In this document: piece by piece, positions 1 to 9,853 of the stretch
Numbering within the stretch: position 1 is the stretch's first letter
Layout: every line of letters begins with the position of its first letter
Origin: Sabellastarte sp. h YS-2021
Lineage: Eukaryota; Annelida; Polychaeta; Sabellida; Sabellidae
Direction: 5' to 3'
Assembly: GCA_964017235.1 (NCBI GenBank)
Contig: OZ024927.1
Coordinates: forward strand, 26,369,160 to 26,433,159
DNA: 64,000 nucleotides
Made by a program: the position numbers and the translations under genes
The notes under the pieces: model-generated
Told to the model about the DNA's origin: nothing
Seen by the model: the letters and a program-made list of their open reading frames with translations, nothing else
The model's database searches: none

Positions 1-45
1 TTAACACTAGGACATCGTCCAGCTTCTCAGCCATCTTTCTCCCCG

Positions 46-1542
46 GTGAAAGCACCGGTTACTCATCAAGCACCTGCCGGATCAATTTCTCAAGCCCCTT
101 TCCTCTTGACTTCAGTTCCTTCTGGCCAAGCCGCCCCGGCTTCTGGTCCGGATAGAACTCAAAATGCTTCTAATATGGAAATGGTGTCTCCTCTGGAACA
201 GTTATACCAGGACCCTGACCCGGAACCGGTTTTTGCTGGACCTACTTCTTCCGGCCCGGTGTCTTATGAACAAGGTGTTGAACCTCTGTCAGCGTCTGCC
301 CGGAATGTTTCTCCACCTACTCATTTTGAAGAGGGCGAATTGTCAGAGCTGGAGGATCAGCCGGATCAAGACAATGTTGAAAGTGTTGAAAGTGACCGCG
401 CTATGAGCGAGGACCAAAACTACAGGGAGACAGTGAGAGGCGTCCGCGCCTTTATGGGATGGTCACACATCCCGGATTTAGAATATTCTCCTTCTTCCAG
501 GGCTGATAATCCGTGGATAGGTCATAGATCACAGCCAGTAGGAAAGGTATCCGTCAACCTCCCCCCGGAGGATTGGTTATGTAAAAAGTTGGAGAATTTG
601 AATCTGGTACTCATTGAAGGCTACCCTTCAAAATCTGCAGAACCCGGAGGTCTACATATGGACCACTATCTCCGTCCCCCTAAGTCACAAGCTAGGTGGT
701 ATGGGATACATCCGGCAGAGCCCAAAGACATCTCCAGACCTGGAAAATATGTTACAACTTGGCCGAATGATGCGGCGAAACTTAATAGTGCCTTTGCCCG
801 CATTGCAAAACCATCTGCTACTACTTCTCAACCTTCTTCCCGGCCCATAGCTCAGGACACGCTCAGGAAATGGGAAAAGGCTGCCAAAGAGACAAGCTAT
901 ATATGCAACCAATCTGCAGGGTTCAACCGTTGTATTACTAAAATACAGGACAGTGTCCAGGAACAGTTAAAAGTTTTACAAAGTGAACTTGGAAAGGGCA
1001 AATCATCTCCCAAGGCTCAGGCCGCGTTGGATGAACTTCACTATCTCACATCATTCAATCAGAATGTAAGTTTTGCGGTCGGAAAATCCCTCCAACATCT
1101 TTCCGACTTTACTTTTGTACAGATGGCCAATCTCACCCTAGTGCGTCGAGACTCTTATCTGGATCATTTGAAGCTAGGTATAAAACCAGACACTTTTTCC
1201 GCCCTGCGGAATTGCCCTTTGAATACCCATGCTCTGTTCCCGGATGCGGTAATCCGCAAAGCAGAAGATGAAATTGCTCAGTTTGAAACTGTTAAGCGTA
1301 CTCACCAGCCCGGTCCGGGCCGGGGTGGGTTCGCCGGAAACCAAAAACAACAAACCAGATATCAACCATACTCTACTAGCTGGAAACCAGGTCAAGATAC
1401 TTCTCATACCGGAAACCCCACCGGTAAAGACATGCCAGCTTGGAAATCATTTGGAGGACGTGGTAGAGCAAGAGGCAGAGGCAGGGGAGGTCAGCCCGGA
1501 CGCGGTACCCGCCCTCCTAGGGATCAGGGGCAGTATAAATGA
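46..1542 (+). CDS. gag-like structural part of DIRS copy D1
   Basis: Long open frame of the first DIRS part. It is acidic and Pro/Ser-rich at the start, with a conserved central helical region and a Gly/Arg-rich tail (GRGRARGRGRGGQPGRG) that probably binds nucleic acid. The same central motifs, such as YRETVRGVRAFMGW, occur in the matching part of the two other DIRS copies, which supports its identity. The visible start may be internal, because the element begins left of the window. Fossil element part. Confidence 0.75.
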   Translation: MKAPVTHQAPAGSISQAPFLLTSVPSGQAAPASGPDRTQNASNMEMVSPLEQLYQDPDPEPVFAGPTSSGPVSYEQGVEPLSASARNVSPPTHFEEGELSELEDQPDQDNVESVESDRAMSEDQNYRETVRGVRAFMGWSHIPDLEYSPSSRADNPWIGHRSQPVGKVSVNLPPEDWLCKKLENLNLVLIEGYPSKSAEPGGLHMDHYLRPPKSQARWYGIHPAEPKDISRPGKYVTTWPNDAAKLNSAFARIAKPSATTSQPSSRPIAQDTLRKWEKAAKETSYICNQSAGFNRCITKIQDSVQEQLKVLQSELGKGKSSPKAQAALDELHYLTSFNQNVSFAVGKSLQHLSDFTFVQMANLTLVRRDSYLDHLKLGIKPDTFSALRNCPLNTHALFPDAVIRKAEDEIAQFETVKRTHQPGPGRGGFAGNQKQQTRYQPYSTSWKPGQDTSHTGNPTGKDMPAWKSFGGRGRARGRGRGGQPGRGTRPPRDQGQYK

Positions 1543-1799
1543 CAATTATTGTGTTCTCAGTCCGGTGGCAGTAGCCCGGCCAAACAAGAGTGTGTTAAAT
1601 GTGGAAAGACAAAACTTTTCTGTGTCTGTTCAACAAGCTGTGTTATGTCCTGTTGTCAGTCCTGTACCTTTTGTCTTAAGTGTGAGAGGGCAGTCACAAA
1701 AGAAAGACACAAGTCCCTCATTAAAAATGAAACAAGAAATAAAGTTTGTCAAAGATGCTTTTTCTGTAGATCATTGCGTTTTTGCCCCGGTTGTTCCAA

Positions 1800-3370
1800 A
1801 TGCCCACAATGTTGTCAATGTTCATCAGATAGGGGGACGTCTCCAAAAGTTTTGGCAAAAGTGGTCCCACCTGGGTGCAAATCCAAGAGTAGTGTCCATT
1901 TTGAAGGACGGCTACATTCTCCCATTCAAGGTCAGACCAAATCTAGTCAGAGATCCTTTGATAGTCAGCGGCTATGCAAACCCCCTCAGGAACCTCTACC
2001 TGAAACAGGCTTTGCAGGCCTTACTACAAAAGGAGGCAGTAGAGATAGTGAGGGTTCGAACATCTCTAGCCTTCTTCAACCGACTGTTCATAGTTCCAAA
2101 ACCAAATCAGAAATGGCGACCAATCTTGGACCTCAGTGCTCTAAACAAATTTTTGAGCGTAAAAACATTCAAAATGGAAACTCCGGAAACAATTCGGTTG
2201 TCCCTACAACAAGGGGAATGGGTGACATCGCTGGATTTCAGCGACGCCTATTTCCACATTCCAGTTCATGTAAAGTCCCGGAAATATCTCGGGTTCCATT
2301 TTCAAAATCAGTCCTATCAGTTCAGTGCCCTTCCCTTTGGCCTCTCCACAGCTCCAATGGAGTTCACTTGTGTGGTCAAAGAGGTCAAGTTAATGGCTCA
2401 ATCCCGGGGTATAAGGATCCACCAGTACCTAGACGACTGGTTGATTCGAGCCCCTACCAAAGAATCCTGCCACCAGGGCACTCAATCCCTCCTCGCCCTT
2501 TGCCGGGAGTTGGGTTGGATAGTCAGCCTTCAAAAGTCAGAACTGCAACCCAAACAGACTTTCGAGTTCGTGGGTTACAAGTACGATCTCTTCCAAGGAC
2601 GGGTCTTACCGACTCAGAACAGGTGGGAGTCGATCCTCCAAAAGTTGGAATCCATTCTATCCAAACCGAGTTGCCGAGTCAGGAAATTTATGTCCCTGAT
2701 AGGCCTGCTTACAGCGACGGAAAAACAGGTTCCCCTGGGAAGACTCCACATGAGACCCATCCAGTGGCACCTAAAACGACATTGGAGGGTGCCAGAATCC
2801 CTGGAAAAGGAGATTCCTGTTCCAAGGTCGCTACACCCACACCTTCTATGGTGGACCAAGGAGACAAATGTCTTGACAGGACAGTCTTTGCACCCCTTGA
2901 GTCATGCCGTGCAAATCTTTACAGACGCCTCAAAAGAAGGCTGGGGTGCTCACTTAGGAGACTTCACAGCAAGAGGCGTTTGGTCAGTTCCAGAAAGTCA
3001 TCTTCACATAAATTTCCTGGAACTAAAAGCGGTCTTACTGGCCTTGAAAAGGTTCCAGCACTTGGTACAAGGCAAAGTAGTCCTAGTTGCCACAGACAAC
3101 ACCACAGTTGTGGCATACATCAACAAGGAAGGAGGTATGAGGTCAGGCTCACTTTGTGCCCTTCTATGGCGACTCCTGTGTTGGTGCAATCTGAGACAGG
3201 TAGTGCTAAAAGCCAGGCACATCCCTGGTCGTCTCAATGTGATTGCAGACAAGCTGTCTCGTCAAGGCCAAGTCATTCAGACGGAATGGTCACTTCACCA
3301 GGAGGTCGAAGACCTGGCACTGTCCCCAAGTGGACATGTTTGCAACCAAATACAATTGCAAACTAGCCCA
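1800..3370 (+). CDS. reverse transcriptase and RNase H part of DIRS copy D1
   Basis: The RT region carries the template-grip motif [15 protein letters not shown], the LDFSDAYFHIPV motif (first catalytic Asp), [13 protein letters not shown], and QYLDDWLIRA (catalytic Asp pair). RNase H follows with IFTDASKEGWGAHL, INFLELKAV and [17 protein letters not shown], then the [15 protein letters not shown] tail motif. A second long open frame overlaps this whole part on the same strand; overlapping frames are a known feature of DIRS1-type elements. Fossil element part. Confidence 0.85.
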
Positions 3371-3599
3371 GTATGTGTCTCCAGTGCCGGACCCAAATGC
3401 ATGGGCAGTGGACGCCCTAACAGTCTCTTGGGAGAACTTGGACATGTATGTTTTTCCCCCAGTGTCGTTACTGGGCAAGGTGGTCAGCAAACTGTCTGAC
3501 CATCTTTACAAAAGAGTGATCCTCATAGCTCCGGGTTGGCCCAACATGCCATGGTTCTGGGACCTGGTGGAACTGTCGTCTCAGATCCCTCTTTGCCTA

Positions 3600-4746
3600 C
3601 CCAGTCATCCCGACCTAGTGACACAGCCATTCAACAAGGCGCGTCACAGGAATCTGACCAATCTAAACCTTCACGCCTGGCTCCTAGAGCCGAGGCTATC
3701 AAGGAGCAGGGATTCTCTAGTCCAGTGGCGTCACGAATTGAGGCTCCTCAAAGAAGTTCAACCAGAACAGTCACAGAGTCAAAGTGGGCCGTTTTTGTCA
3801 GATGGTGTGAATCAAGTCAGGTGGACTTCAGGTCTCCATCTGTCAAACAGAAAGCGGATTTTCTCCTACATCTATTCCAGGAGAAGAATCTCCAACCCAG
3901 TACCATTGATGGTTACAGATCAGCCATTGCGGACAAATTAGGGAATTCTTCCTTGAATGTGAGCAAAGATGAAAACCTAACTCGCCTTTTGGACAGTTTT
4001 CACAGAGATAGACCAAAGGGTAGATGAGGAATTCCTTCATGGAATCTCTCTCTTGTTCTGCATCAGCTCACCCAACCACCATTTGAGCCTCTCAGAAAGG
4101 CCTCATTAAAACATCTGACCTTTAAAACGGTTTTCCTCCTCGCTCTAGGTTCTGGAAAACGTAGGAGCGAAATTCACGCTTGGCTGAACAAAAATATTAG
4201 ACACCAAGCTGACTGGTCAAAAGTGTCCCTTTACCCGTCACCGAGTTTCTTGGCTAAAAACCACTTAGCAAAAGAAGGTCCAGAGTGCGTGGCTCCAGTG
4301 GTTATACCAGCCCTGGCTCCTACTCTGGACAAGTCCTTGAAGGAGGACAGGTCACTCTGCCCAGTGAGAGCTCTGCGCTACTATCTGGACAAAACTCAAG
4401 ATGTCAGACAAGGAAAGGAACTGGTTTTTGTCTCCTTCAAAAGGGTTTCACGAAGGATATTTCTCCTGCTACGATCTCGTCTTGGATCAAGCAGACAGTT
4501 ATCCTTTGCTATGATCTCTCAGATCAGGAGTCTCTAACCCTTCACCAGGTGAAGGCGCATGACGTTAGAGCCTTCGCGGCTTCTAAAGCCTTTCAAGGTG
4601 GCATCTCTCTAGATCAGATCTTAGCTGCATGCCACTGGAAGTCCCACAACACCTTTACTCAGTTCTATCTTAAAGATGTGGCGTGGGCAGATTCGGAGCT
4701 TTTTTACTTAGGTCCAGTGGTGGCTGCACAGCAGATCCACCAATGA
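3600..4746 (+). pseudogene. tyrosine recombinase part of DIRS copy D1
   Basis: Recognised from the core-binding region ([20 protein letters not shown], then a [11 protein letters not shown] motif) and the catalytic region with the [12 protein letters not shown] box and the [17 protein letters not shown] box that holds the tyrosine nucleophile. DIRS elements use this enzyme instead of an integrase. The region is broken. Confidence 0.8.
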
Positions 4747-4910
4747 GCCTTCTTGGCTCCTATTTTGTAAATAGTGTACATAATAATTAAGGTTTTTTAC
4801 TAAGTTGCCTGAGGCACTGAGTATGAGACCATTATTCCACTCTTACAGGCTAATTGGAATCTTTAGGACTGAACTCTTCTCTCTTCCTCCTCTCAGAGCA
4901 GAAAAAAAGA

Positions 4911-5432
4911 GGGGGGGGGGGGGGGGGGGGGAGTGGCACTGCTTGGTAACTTAATGAGCAATTGTTAGCTTCTTTATCAGCCGGGCCAGAGGTTATGTGC
5001 CTATTTTATAGAGTTCCTTCTAGTCCTCAGGAAGCTGCCCTCCTTCCACTGGGTAGTTATTCTAGCTATCGTCTGTTAGGTAAGATGTATTAACGCAATG
5101 AAATTGCAAATTTTAATTAGTAAATTAAATTTTTATTAGTTAATACCTTACCTAACAGACAGGAGATTCCCACCCGGCCTTCCCCGCTTTTCAGCTTCAG
5201 TTAACCTAAGTTGGGACGAAAAAGATGCTATGACGTCACGTCCCTCTGGCGAATAAAGCAGGAACTAGGCCACCTGGCGAGTGGATTGGAGTGTGCCGGT
5301 CCGGCCGGAGGTGAAACTCAGGACGTCTTTTTTCTGGCGTTTGGCGGGACCGGCTGGCGCCGGACAATAGCTATCGTCTGTTAGGTAAGGTATTAACTAA
5401 TAAAAATTTAATTTACTAATTAAAATTTGCAA
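4911..5432 (+). repeat. G-run, internal complementary region and 3' inverted terminal repeat of D1
   Basis: A run of about 20 G follows a purine-rich stretch. Then comes the internal complementary region (about 5066-5163), which reads as the two element ends fused back to back in reverse complement (AACGCAATGAAATTGCAAAT). The 3' inverted terminal repeat ends at TTTGCAA. This is the DIRS1 arrangement proposed to template a circular intermediate. Confidence 0.8.
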
Positions 5433-6384
5433 ATTTATATATTTGATTTTATTTTAGTGATAAGATTAACTGAGCTTTTTGTATTTGATTACCCCTTTTG
5501 TTTGTTTACCATTTGTGCTGTAGCACTCTATCTCTTTGTAGTCCCACCCCCCATCCACCTCTGGGATCTCCAGCTATTGAGTGACACTAAATAAACAAAG
5601 GTATTGAATGATATCAAATGAGAAACAAAGAACCAGACTTTTCAGTGGGGTTGCAGATCTTCTGTAACAGTGAGAGAGGTGTGGAGAAGGGGAGAGGGGT
5701 GGGGTGGGGTTGGGAGATGGGGTTTGCTTCATTATCTAATAAGACAAAGGGGAGTCAGAACTGAGATTGTGTCACATATTTAGGTTGCATATATATGGAC
5801 CACATATATAGGAATTGAGGAAATGAATAACTGAAAAACAATGCAAATTCTAAAAATAATATAATAAAATAATAATATAAATAATATATAATTTTTAAAT
5901 AATATTTTATTTGTGAACAAATATAGAAACAGATATGCGCTTTTGGGATTATGAATCATTTAAATACTTTGAAAATAGGTTCAGAGTCGCCCTTTGCAGG
6001 AAGATTGAAAAGTATGATGAGTTGAGTTAAAAATAATATTTTATTTGTCAACAAATATAGAAACAGATATGCTCTTTTGAGATTATTAATTTAGAATGGA
6101 CATTCAATCATCAATCATTTAAATACTTTGAAAATAGGTTCAGAGTTATCATTGCAGGAAGATTGAAAATATGATCTGTTGAGTTATGTATTCGACGTCT
6201 GGGGATACACCATCTTCCTTGGGAAGATATAAACTTAGTAGATTGATGTGCTGAAGTTCATATAAGTTTTCCCAAGATTTATGGCATACAACAAATGGCT
6301 TACATAAAAAATTCCCAACCAAAACCTGTGGCATGAGTGATGACCTGTCTGGGGATATGTTGGCGCCGAGTTGGCCCAATCTAG
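5433..6384 (+). mobile_element. hairpin-ended (Helentron/HINE-like) element, copy C, 3' part only
   Basis: In reverse complement this matches the 48965-49900 part of the full-length copies in ARID2 introns. It ends with the subterminal repeat CTGGGGATATG, GGCGCCGAGTTGGCCCAATC and CTAG followed by TT. It is more diverged than those two copies. Its left side stops exactly where DIRS copy D1 ends, so the rest is presumably on the far side of D1, outside the window. A stretch of about 85 bp beginning ATATTTTATTTGT is repeated within it (5900-5990 and 6030-6130). No coding capacity. Confidence 0.75.
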
Positions 6385-8849
6385 TTTCAACTTGTAATCA
6401 TGTTACATATGAAACCTACAACGTATAATATCAAAAACATGTTAATTTCAAATATGTACAGTAAAAACCAGAATGTACAATATCACAAAGTACAAATTAC
6501 AAATATCTTCTTGAAAGGGTATCCCTTCAGCTGTACTCTGGACCAGTTTAAAAGCAGGATTTATGGCTGTGAGGTTTCTTGATGAAATAGTTGTGGCCTT
6601 TATGGCTTACAATATGCATTCTTATCAAATTACAACATAGGTTATCCCCTCTGTAAGGAGTTGATCGCAGTTAGATGCACTAGGAGGGGCAGAAATGTAA
6701 TTATAAGAAAAACACAACACCTGTCATAATGGAAACCAGGGATGAACAGCCAGCCAAAAGAGTGAGAAGCACCAGCAAAACCTTACTAGAGAAACTTACG
6801 TACCTTTGTACAGCTAAGCAAAATGGGTAAAAGACTGTGAATTTTGGGCAGGCATTGGCGACTATAAGACTCAAGTCGAAAAATGAAGATGCCTCTGAAG
6901 TTGTAATGTGAACCTGTAGTGTTATGATACTTGAAAGAACTTTTTTCCTTAGGAGGTATTTTTCCTGGTCACAAAATATTCAGGAACCATTCTTTCTAGG
7001 AGGTATATTTCCTAGGAGACATATTTTCTAGGAGGCATTTTTTCCAGGAGGCATTTTTTCCGCGCATCGGACATACATTCTTTAAAGAAGTAAATTTCAC
7101 ACCTACAATTTTACTTCTGCCAAGCTGTGGTCGTTCTTTAATTTGTTAAATATAGTAACATACACAATGCAATAAACTTTACATTTTCTATTCCTTATCA
7201 TGCATATCTTGACATCTTTTACAGATTACTTCGCACTTTTTCATCAGGGCCGCTTCGCTTTTGTCAGCAAAAACATTTTTCTAGTTTAGAATTAAGTAAC
7301 AGGGAACAAATTTCACTGAAGTTGTGCAAAGGATAAACGATGTGGCCGACTTGTAAATATGACAAGACTGTTACATGTGAAGGTAAAATAACAAGATAGT
7401 TGCCTCCTTGGCAAGTGTCATATTTCTTACTCTAATAATTTTTTTTTAAAGATTTTATGTTTATTTCTTCTTATTTATTTTTTTTTTGTTTGTTTGCATA
7501 AGTACACTTTTCTATGGATTTTTTATAAAGTAAAAAGCAAGAAAAGTGAAAAAAGGGTAAAGTAAAACAGCAAGCTTAATGTCAGTGTTGCTTCTAGGAC
7601 GCGTTTTACGTGGGATCGCGCATTAATTCGCCTACAAACGCAGATTTTCTTGGAGTTTTTGAGGACAAAATTATATGAGAACCCATAGTTCACAAGGCGA
7701 TGTGGGAGATGTATAAAGCGAAAAGACGAGAGAGCTAGAAAATCGAAACACTGCACAGATCGAGAGTTTGTCGAGGGTTTGATTTCTTCCATCCAAACGC
7801 GTTTGGGATAATGCTTGTTGTGGTTTCTTGATCGTTTGTCTAGTTGTGAAAGAACTCAAAAATAATGTGTGCTACAGACACTATTTACGTATAATACACC
7901 CAAATATATAAAATGAAGCATACACTGTATGGTTACTTCAAAAATGGAGGCAAGAAAAATGATATTGACAGTCAGGATTGTAACAACAATGGGCCAGTCA
8001 GGTCGGTGTACTGACCCTACTGACAGTCGACAGTAAATACCCAATATCAGTGTTTTCATTTTAAATTCTGTAGGAGGAACTTTATGTGTCCTTGTTCATC
8101 CGTACCTGTGGGGGTGGGGTTGGTGGTGGCTGTGAAAAGAATAAAAAATAATCAACGGACTACAGCTAGCTACACCTATCCGTACCATGCCCCTGAATGT
8201 TAATACCCTTATCACTTCATGGACGGGATGGAGGGGGGACTTCAACATTGCTTTGGGATTACATCAACATAAAGTTCCCCCGCCAGGCCTTGACAGAACA
8301 ATCTTAGTTACTTAGTTAACATTGACACAAAAACCGGGTACAAATAAGTATAGGTGTTGTCACTAGTCACTGACAAGGACACTGACACTGATTGAAGTCA
8401 TGGACGTGGGCAAGGACAGTTGAAGTTCTTATTTATTACATGTACTAGGCTTGGATTTTATTTTTATGGTTATGAAGTGGCATTTACTTTTGTACATAGC
8501 TGTTCATAGTTAGCCAAGTGGCCTTGATTAGTAACAGAAGTTCGCTGTCAAAATTGTCCAAATAAATAGAAAAGTGTTTTCATCAGTTTAAACTTATCGT
8601 GAAATTGCCCCCCAGATGTTTTAGTCCCTCCCCCACATTTTGCACAGTGGTGGGGGATAGCCCCCACTTTTTGAAATTCCTAGAATCAACACTGAATGTC
8701 AGTGAGTGAGAACCACAATATTCTGAATTATACTATGCACAGTCTGATATGGGCACAAGTGCATACAGTTTAAACCTTTATTTCATAACAATAATGTTTG
8801 TAAAGTACTAGTACATCATAAATTTGGGGGAGTATAATGCAAACTAGTG
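6385..8849. other. HGD: intronic AT-rich DNA of HGD, no gene seen
   Basis: No HGD exon could be recognised here; I looked for the conserved stretch that precedes the last exon. One local oddity is an imperfect run of about 18-bp repeats around TTTTTTCCTAGGAGGCAT at 6946-7065. Short open frames in this stretch look random. Confidence 0.5.
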
Positions 8850-8857
8850 TCAATTAT

Positions 8858-9290
8858 TAGAGCTGAAAGTGATATTCGCATTATTCGTTTTCTGGTCCGC
8901 ATTTTCCGGATTCCACTTTCATCATAATCAAACAAATATTCGGTATGAATATGGAAATTAGGCTTGGTATATGTAAATATTGCAAATAACACTCATTTTG
9001 TGTAATGTTTTACTAAATAATTGAGCAAAAAGTGAACTTACTTGTTTTTCTTCCAGTGGCTGACTGAAAACCTAAATGTCCGTGATTTTACCTAAATTTT
9101 GGAACACACTAAAACTAGAAAATTCCCAGAAACAAATTTATTCTGAGATTAATTACTATTGTTAGCTTTATTTATGTGCTTTTTCAGGCTTTTTGTATGG
9201 TTCTATCATATTTATAACGAATTTTCGGAAAATATCGGAAAATATGTAACGAATATTCGACCGCAATTTTTGTCTCCGCTTTCAGCACTA
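8858..9290. mobile_element. hAT-type MITE, 433 bp
   Basis: Terminal inverted repeats read TAGAGCTGAAAGTG at the left and, in reverse complement, TAGTGCTGAAAGCG at the right. They are flanked by a perfect 8-bp target duplication TCAATTAT at 8850-8857 and 9291-9298. An 8-bp duplication with a TAGNGCTG-type end is the hAT signature. The inside is AT-rich with ATATTCG-type repeats and has no coding capacity. It lies in the last HGD intron. Confidence 0.88.
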
Positions 9291-9387
9291 TCAATTATTA
9301 TAGTCTCAAAACCATCTTTTGCTCATATTTACTGAAAACTGCAAATATACACAGCACATACAGACACATAATTAGATACTGACAGGC

Positions 9388-9640
9388 ACCATGGTGTTAA
9401 TATTAAAACATTTATCCGTTCTTAAGGCACTAGGGTGTTTATACCTGTATGTTCTCAAGGTATGGCAGCAAGGTGTTTATTTATTCTATGGGCCCGCAGT
9501 GTTTATACCTAACAAGCCCCATAGTCTTTATACCTGTTCGTTCTCAAGACATCATGGTGTTTATTTATTCTACAGGCCCGTAGTGTTTACACCTGTTTAT
9601 TGTCAAGTCACCATAGTGTTTATAGCTGTATATTCTCCAA
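9388..9640. repeat. degenerate minisatellite just before the HGD exon
   Basis: Loosely repeated units around GTGTTTATACCTGT and GTGTTTATTTATTCTA recur about every 35-45 bp up to about 20 bp before the splice acceptor of the HGD exon. The units are diverged. Confidence 0.6.
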
Positions 9641-9657
9641 CACATTATATTTTGTAG

Positions 9658-9803
9658 GTACCATGGCCTTCATGTTTGAGTCGTCCCTGAGCATGGCAGT
9701 GACTGAGTGGGGACTGAAGACTTGCCGCAAGGTGGATGATAATTACTACAAGTGCTGGCAAGGCCTGAAGAAACACTTCGACCCAAACTGGAAGCCTGAG
9801 TAA
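9658..9803 (+). CDS. HGD: homogentisate 1,2-dioxygenase, last coding exon
   Basis: HGD opens the aromatic ring of homogentisate with O2 to give maleylacetoacetate in cytosolic phenylalanine/tyrosine breakdown. This exon follows a TTTTGTAG acceptor. Its first two bases complete a Gly codon split by the intron, giving a reading of (G)[19 protein letters not shown] and so on to FDPNWKPE, then TAA. From memory of the human protein, [20 protein letters not shown] through ENYHKCWEPLKSHF is the C-terminal exon, so identity and phase fit well and 47 residues are encoded here. Earlier exons are not in the window, so the last intron is at least 9.6 kb and is filled with transposable elements. GAGTAAGT could also be read as a splice donor, but the length matches the family end, so I take TAA as the stop. 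Confidence 0.93.
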
Positions 9804-9853
9804 GTTGCATACACATTGCATGTGAAGGCCTACAGTCCAGCTTTAGTCCAAAT

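Larger units (their letters stand above)
1..5432 (+). mobile_element. DIRS1-like tyrosine-recombinase retrotransposon, copy D1 (5' end outside window)
   Basis: A DIRS-order retroelement fossil. Parts in order are a gag-like frame, reverse transcriptase plus RNase H, a tyrosine recombinase, a G-run, an internal complementary region and the 3' inverted terminal repeat ending in TTTGCAA. The YLDDW polymerase motif, the RNase H motif and the recombinase HDVR and [12 protein letters not shown] motifs identify the family. Ends are of the inverted-repeat type rather than split direct repeats, so DIRS1-like rather than Ngaro. It belongs to a different subfamily from the two other copies, since its terminal repeat has CTGTTAGGTAAGG where they have CCATTGGATAGGG. 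The gag and RT/RH frames are long and open; the recombinase region is broken (about three breaks). The right end lies inside a hairpin-ended element, so it inserted into that older repeat within the last HGD intron. Confidence 0.9.

Noticed and set aside
1-5432. Ngaro or Pao/BEL classification for the DIRS-like elements
   Set aside because: Terminal repeats are inverted and an internal complementary region is present, which indicates DIRS1-type. No protease or integrase was seen, only a tyrosine recombinase.
7523-8059. Minus-strand open frames of 60-90 codons at 7523-8059
   Set aside because: No recognisable domain, no splice-compatible neighbours and ordinary intronic composition.
9803-9810. 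GTAAGT after the HGD stop as a splice donor
   Set aside because: The family C-terminus ends at about this length and TAA is in frame, so a stop is more likely; kept only as a possibility.
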